From Mobilibacterium timonense (lineage in GTDB: Bacteria; Bacillota; Clostridia; Peptostreptococcales; Anaerovoracaceae), in NCBI RefSeq assembly GCF_900155555.1, contig NZ_FUHN01000008.1, positions 566,117-630,116 on the forward strand: 64,000 nucleotides of DNA. Direction: 5' to 3'. The translations under genes were made by a program, and so were the position numbers. The notes under the pieces are model-generated. The model had not been told where the DNA came from and searched no databases. It saw nothing but the letters and a program-made list of their open reading frames with translations. Shown in pieces: positions 62,194-64,000 of this stretch. Position 1 is the first letter of the stretch. Each line of letters begins with the position of its first letter.

Positions 62194-63597
62194 ATGAGTG
62201 AAAACATCACAGAAAACAGAAAAACAGAAAACCCCATGGGCTACGAGCCCGTGCAGGGACTGCTGCTCAAGATGTCGGCGCCCCTCATGGTATCCATGCT
62301 GGTGCAGTCGCTGTACAACATCGTGGACAGCATTTTCGTTGCGCACCTGAACGAGGACGCGCTGACGGCGGTGTCCCTTTCATTCCCTATACAGAACCTT
62401 ATCATGGCTGTGTCCATAGGAACGGCGGTGGGCATGAGTGCCCTGCTGTCAAGATACCTTGGGGCCAAAGAGATGGAAAAGGTGGACAGGGTAGCCCACA
62501 ACGGCATATTCCTGGCCTTCGTCGGATACTCCATATTCCTGGTGTTCAGCTTTTTCGCCGGGGACTTCATAGCCAGCCAGACATCCGATGCCAGGATAGT
62601 TGAGTACGGCACCCAGTACCTTTCCATAGTGTGCCGCCTGTCGATCATGGTGACCATGCAGGTGACCATGGAGAGGATCCTCCAGGGCACGGGGAAAACA
62701 AAATACATCTTTTTCATTCAGGTGTCCGGAGCCGTCGTAAACGTTATCATGGATCCGATCCTGATCTTCGGCCTACTGGGGGCACCGAAGCTGGGAGTTG
62801 CCGGGGCAGCGATCGCCACCGTGTTCGGCCAGACCGTGGGCACCTGCCTTGGGCTCTTTTTCAACGTGACAAAGAACAAAGAAGTTGATCTGAACATGAA
62901 GGGCTTCCACCCGGATCCCCTCATGATAAAGGAGATATACTCTATCGGCGTACCGTCCATAATCATGCAGGCCGTGGGATCGATCATGGTCTTCGGGATG
63001 AACCTGATCCTGGTGAGCTTCTCCACCACGGCGGTGGCCACCTTCGGGGCGTACTTCAAGCTCCAGAGCTTCGTGTTCATGCCGATATTCGGGATGAACA
63101 ACGGCGTGGTCCCAATCATCGCCTACAACTACGGGGCGCAGAAGCCGGGGCGCATCCGCCAGTGCATGAAGATAAGCGTGAACTACGCGGTAGCCTTCAT
63201 GGGAGCGGGTACGCTGATATTCTGGCTGATCCCCGGAGTTCTCATGTCCCTCTTCGATCCGTCTCCGGTGATGATGGCCCTGGGTATGAGGGCGCTCAGG
63301 ACGATATCACTGTGCTTTCCCTTTGCCGGATATGCTATTATGAGAGGAAGCGTTTTCCAGGCCCTGGGCAAGAGCGTCTACAGCATGAACATCTCCCTGA
63401 TCCGCCAGCTTGGAATACTGCTGCCGGCGGCTTGGATCCTGGGCAGGATCGCCGGAGTAAACGCGGTGTGGTTCGCCTTCCCGATAGCGGAGATAATGGG
63501 AACTACGCTCTCCGCACTGTACACCAGGAAGATAAGAAGGGATATAATAGATAGGATACCGGACGCGGAGCAGCAGACCGCAGGAGCCAGTGCGTAG
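62194..63597 (+). CDS. MATE family efflux transporter
   Basis: 467 residues, 12 membrane segments in two MatE repeats: KMSAPLMVSMLVQSLYNIVDSIFVA at the start, MERILQGTGKTKY after the fourth helix and GMNNGVVPIIAYNYGAQKPGR in the second half. It exports drugs or metabolites in exchange for Na+ or H+. CGGGAGATCAGAATAC precedes the ATG. The gene is followed after 54 bases by the cyclo-ligase gene. Confidence 0.92.
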   Translation: MSENITENRKTENPMGYEPVQGLLLKMSAPLMVSMLVQSLYNIVDSIFVAHLNEDALTAVSLSFPIQNLIMAVSIGTAVGMSALLSRYLGAKEMEKVDRVAHNGIFLAFVGYSIFLVFSFFAGDFIASQTSDARIVEYGTQYLSIVCRLSIMVTMQVTMERILQGTGKTKYIFFIQVSGAVVNVIMDPILIFGLLGAPKLGVAGAAIATVFGQTVGTCLGLFFNVTKNKEVDLNMKGFHPDPLMIKEIYSIGVPSIIMQAVGSIMVFGMNLILVSFSTTAVATFGAYFKLQSFVFMPIFGMNNGVVPIIAYNYGAQKPGRIRQCMKISVNYAVAFMGAGTLIFWLIPGVLMSLFDPSPVMMALGMRALRTISLCFPFAGYAIMRGSVFQALGKSVYSMNISLIRQLGILLPAAWILGRIAGVNAVWFAFPIAEIMGTTLSALYTRKIRRDIIDRIPDAEQQTAGASA

Positions 63598-63651
63598 CGG
63601 CCTGAATGCTTCGAAGAGAGAGCGGGGAGACCCGAATACATGGGAGTATTT

Positions 63652-64000
63652 ATGGAAAAGGATCTCAAAAAAGAAAAGAAGGTCCAGCGAAGGGAGGCGG
63701 CAGACCGGCTCAAGGGGCTTTCCACGGAGTATGTGGACTCCGCCAGCAAGTCCATAGCCAGGGCACTGATCGACACCCCGGAATATCGAGATGCCGGCAC
63801 GATCTTTTGTTACATGAACTTCGGCAAAGAGGTGGTCACTGACATGATCATCGCCGATGCCCTGAGCAGTGGCAAGAGGGTCTGCATCCCGCTGTGCAGG
63901 GGAGCCGGGATCATGGACGCCCGGCTGTATACCAGTGAAACGCAGCTGGTGCCTGGTGCCTTTGGGATCATGGAACCTTCGGCAGACGAGCCGGTGATCT
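63652..64000 (+). CDS. 5-formyltetrahydrofolate cyclo-ligase (3' partial)
   Basis: The frame runs off the end of the window. The visible ~116 residues have KKEKKVQRREAADRL at the start, YMNFGKEVVTDMIIADALSSGKRVCIPLCRG in the middle and PGAFGIMEPS, matching the ATP- and folate-binding parts of the family. It returns 5-formyl-THF to methenyl-THF, serving the same folate pool as GcvT. The ATG at 63652 has GGGAG five bases upstream; the in-frame ATG at 63640 is the alternative. Confidence 0.88.
   Translation, partial: MEKDLKKEKKVQRREAADRLKGLSTEYVDSASKSIARALIDTPEYRDAGTIFCYMNFGKEVVTDMIIADALSSGKRVCIPLCRGAGIMDARLYTSETQLVPGAFGIMEPSADEPVI

Overview
The window is a gene-dense bacterial chromosome segment of fairly high GC (judged by eye to be in the mid-50s percent). 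It codes almost entirely for core and metabolic proteins, and no rRNA, IS element, prophage or CRISPR array was seen. The gene set points to a strictly anaerobic, amino-acid-fermenting Clostridia lineage (Bacillota, plausibly in or near Anaerovoracaceae/Family XIII). The evidence is a two-subunit glycine decarboxylase (GcvPA/GcvPB), an A-type flavodiiron protein, a monomeric [FeFe]-hydrogenase-like protein, two loci of 2-hydroxyacyl-CoA dehydratase/activase proteins, an acylating aldehyde dehydrogenase, DUF1858, DUF1934 and DUF6873 proteins, and Shine-Dalgarno-led genes. The genus is inferred, not demonstrated.

Layout. 1-5.8 kb: the tail of a low-molecular-weight phosphatase-Maf fusion, a DUF234-type ATPase bracketed by repeats, a C39-like protein, DUF1858, a DUF2156 protein and two acetyltransferases. 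5.9-6.1 kb: a structured RNA that resembles the raiA motif. 6.3-13.9 kb: the glycine cleavage system. lpd lies on the plus strand, facing a minus-strand run gcvT-gcvH-gcvPA-gcvPB-lplA; the gap where they converge is packed with palindromes. 14-20.5 kb: cvpA, an M24 peptidase, a proline iminopeptidase, tadA, a membrane protein, ispE and a GntR regulator. 20.8-26.6 kb: carA, then carB fused in frame to a DapF-like domain, then a TetR regulator.

26.8-31 kb: AcrR-like operators in front of an iron alcohol dehydrogenase and an acylating aldehyde dehydrogenase, then an MFS transporter. 31-37.2 kb: a LysR gene with two dehydratase-type genes (one fused to its own activase), divergent from a MetE-like methyltransferase and an ECF S component. 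37.3-40.4 kb: the hydrogenase-like protein and an HtrA protease. 40.6-45.5 kb: a tight run fprA-ywiB-like-ClC-DUF2974. 45.7-51.2 kb: a DMT exporter, flavodoxin, phosphoesterase, asparaginase, DUF6873 and a radical SAM protein. 51.2-54.3 kb: a second dehydratase/activase operon. 54.4-57.3 kb: pyrG, a SanA-like protein and tRNA-Thr. 57.3-59.1 kb: an AT-rich patch with one nuclease-like orphan and repeated stem-loops. 59.1-64 kb: a peroxidase with two dyads in its promoter region, an alanine/glycine symporter with a long leader, a MATE exporter and the start of 5-formyl-THF cyclo-ligase.

How it works together: glycine cleavage (with lipoate ligase and Lpd), one-carbon folate metabolism (5-formyl-THF cyclo-ligase, MetE-like enzyme), amino-acid uptake (alanine/glycine symporter), peptide hydrolysis (M24, S33) and asparaginase fit growth on peptides. 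Flavodiiron protein, peroxidase and hydrogenase fit oxygen/peroxide defence and electron disposal. The most unusual item is the CarB-DapF fusion, whose DapF part has lost one catalytic cysteine. Also notable are the repeat-bracketed ATPase, the lpd/lplA palindrome cluster and the raiA-like RNA.
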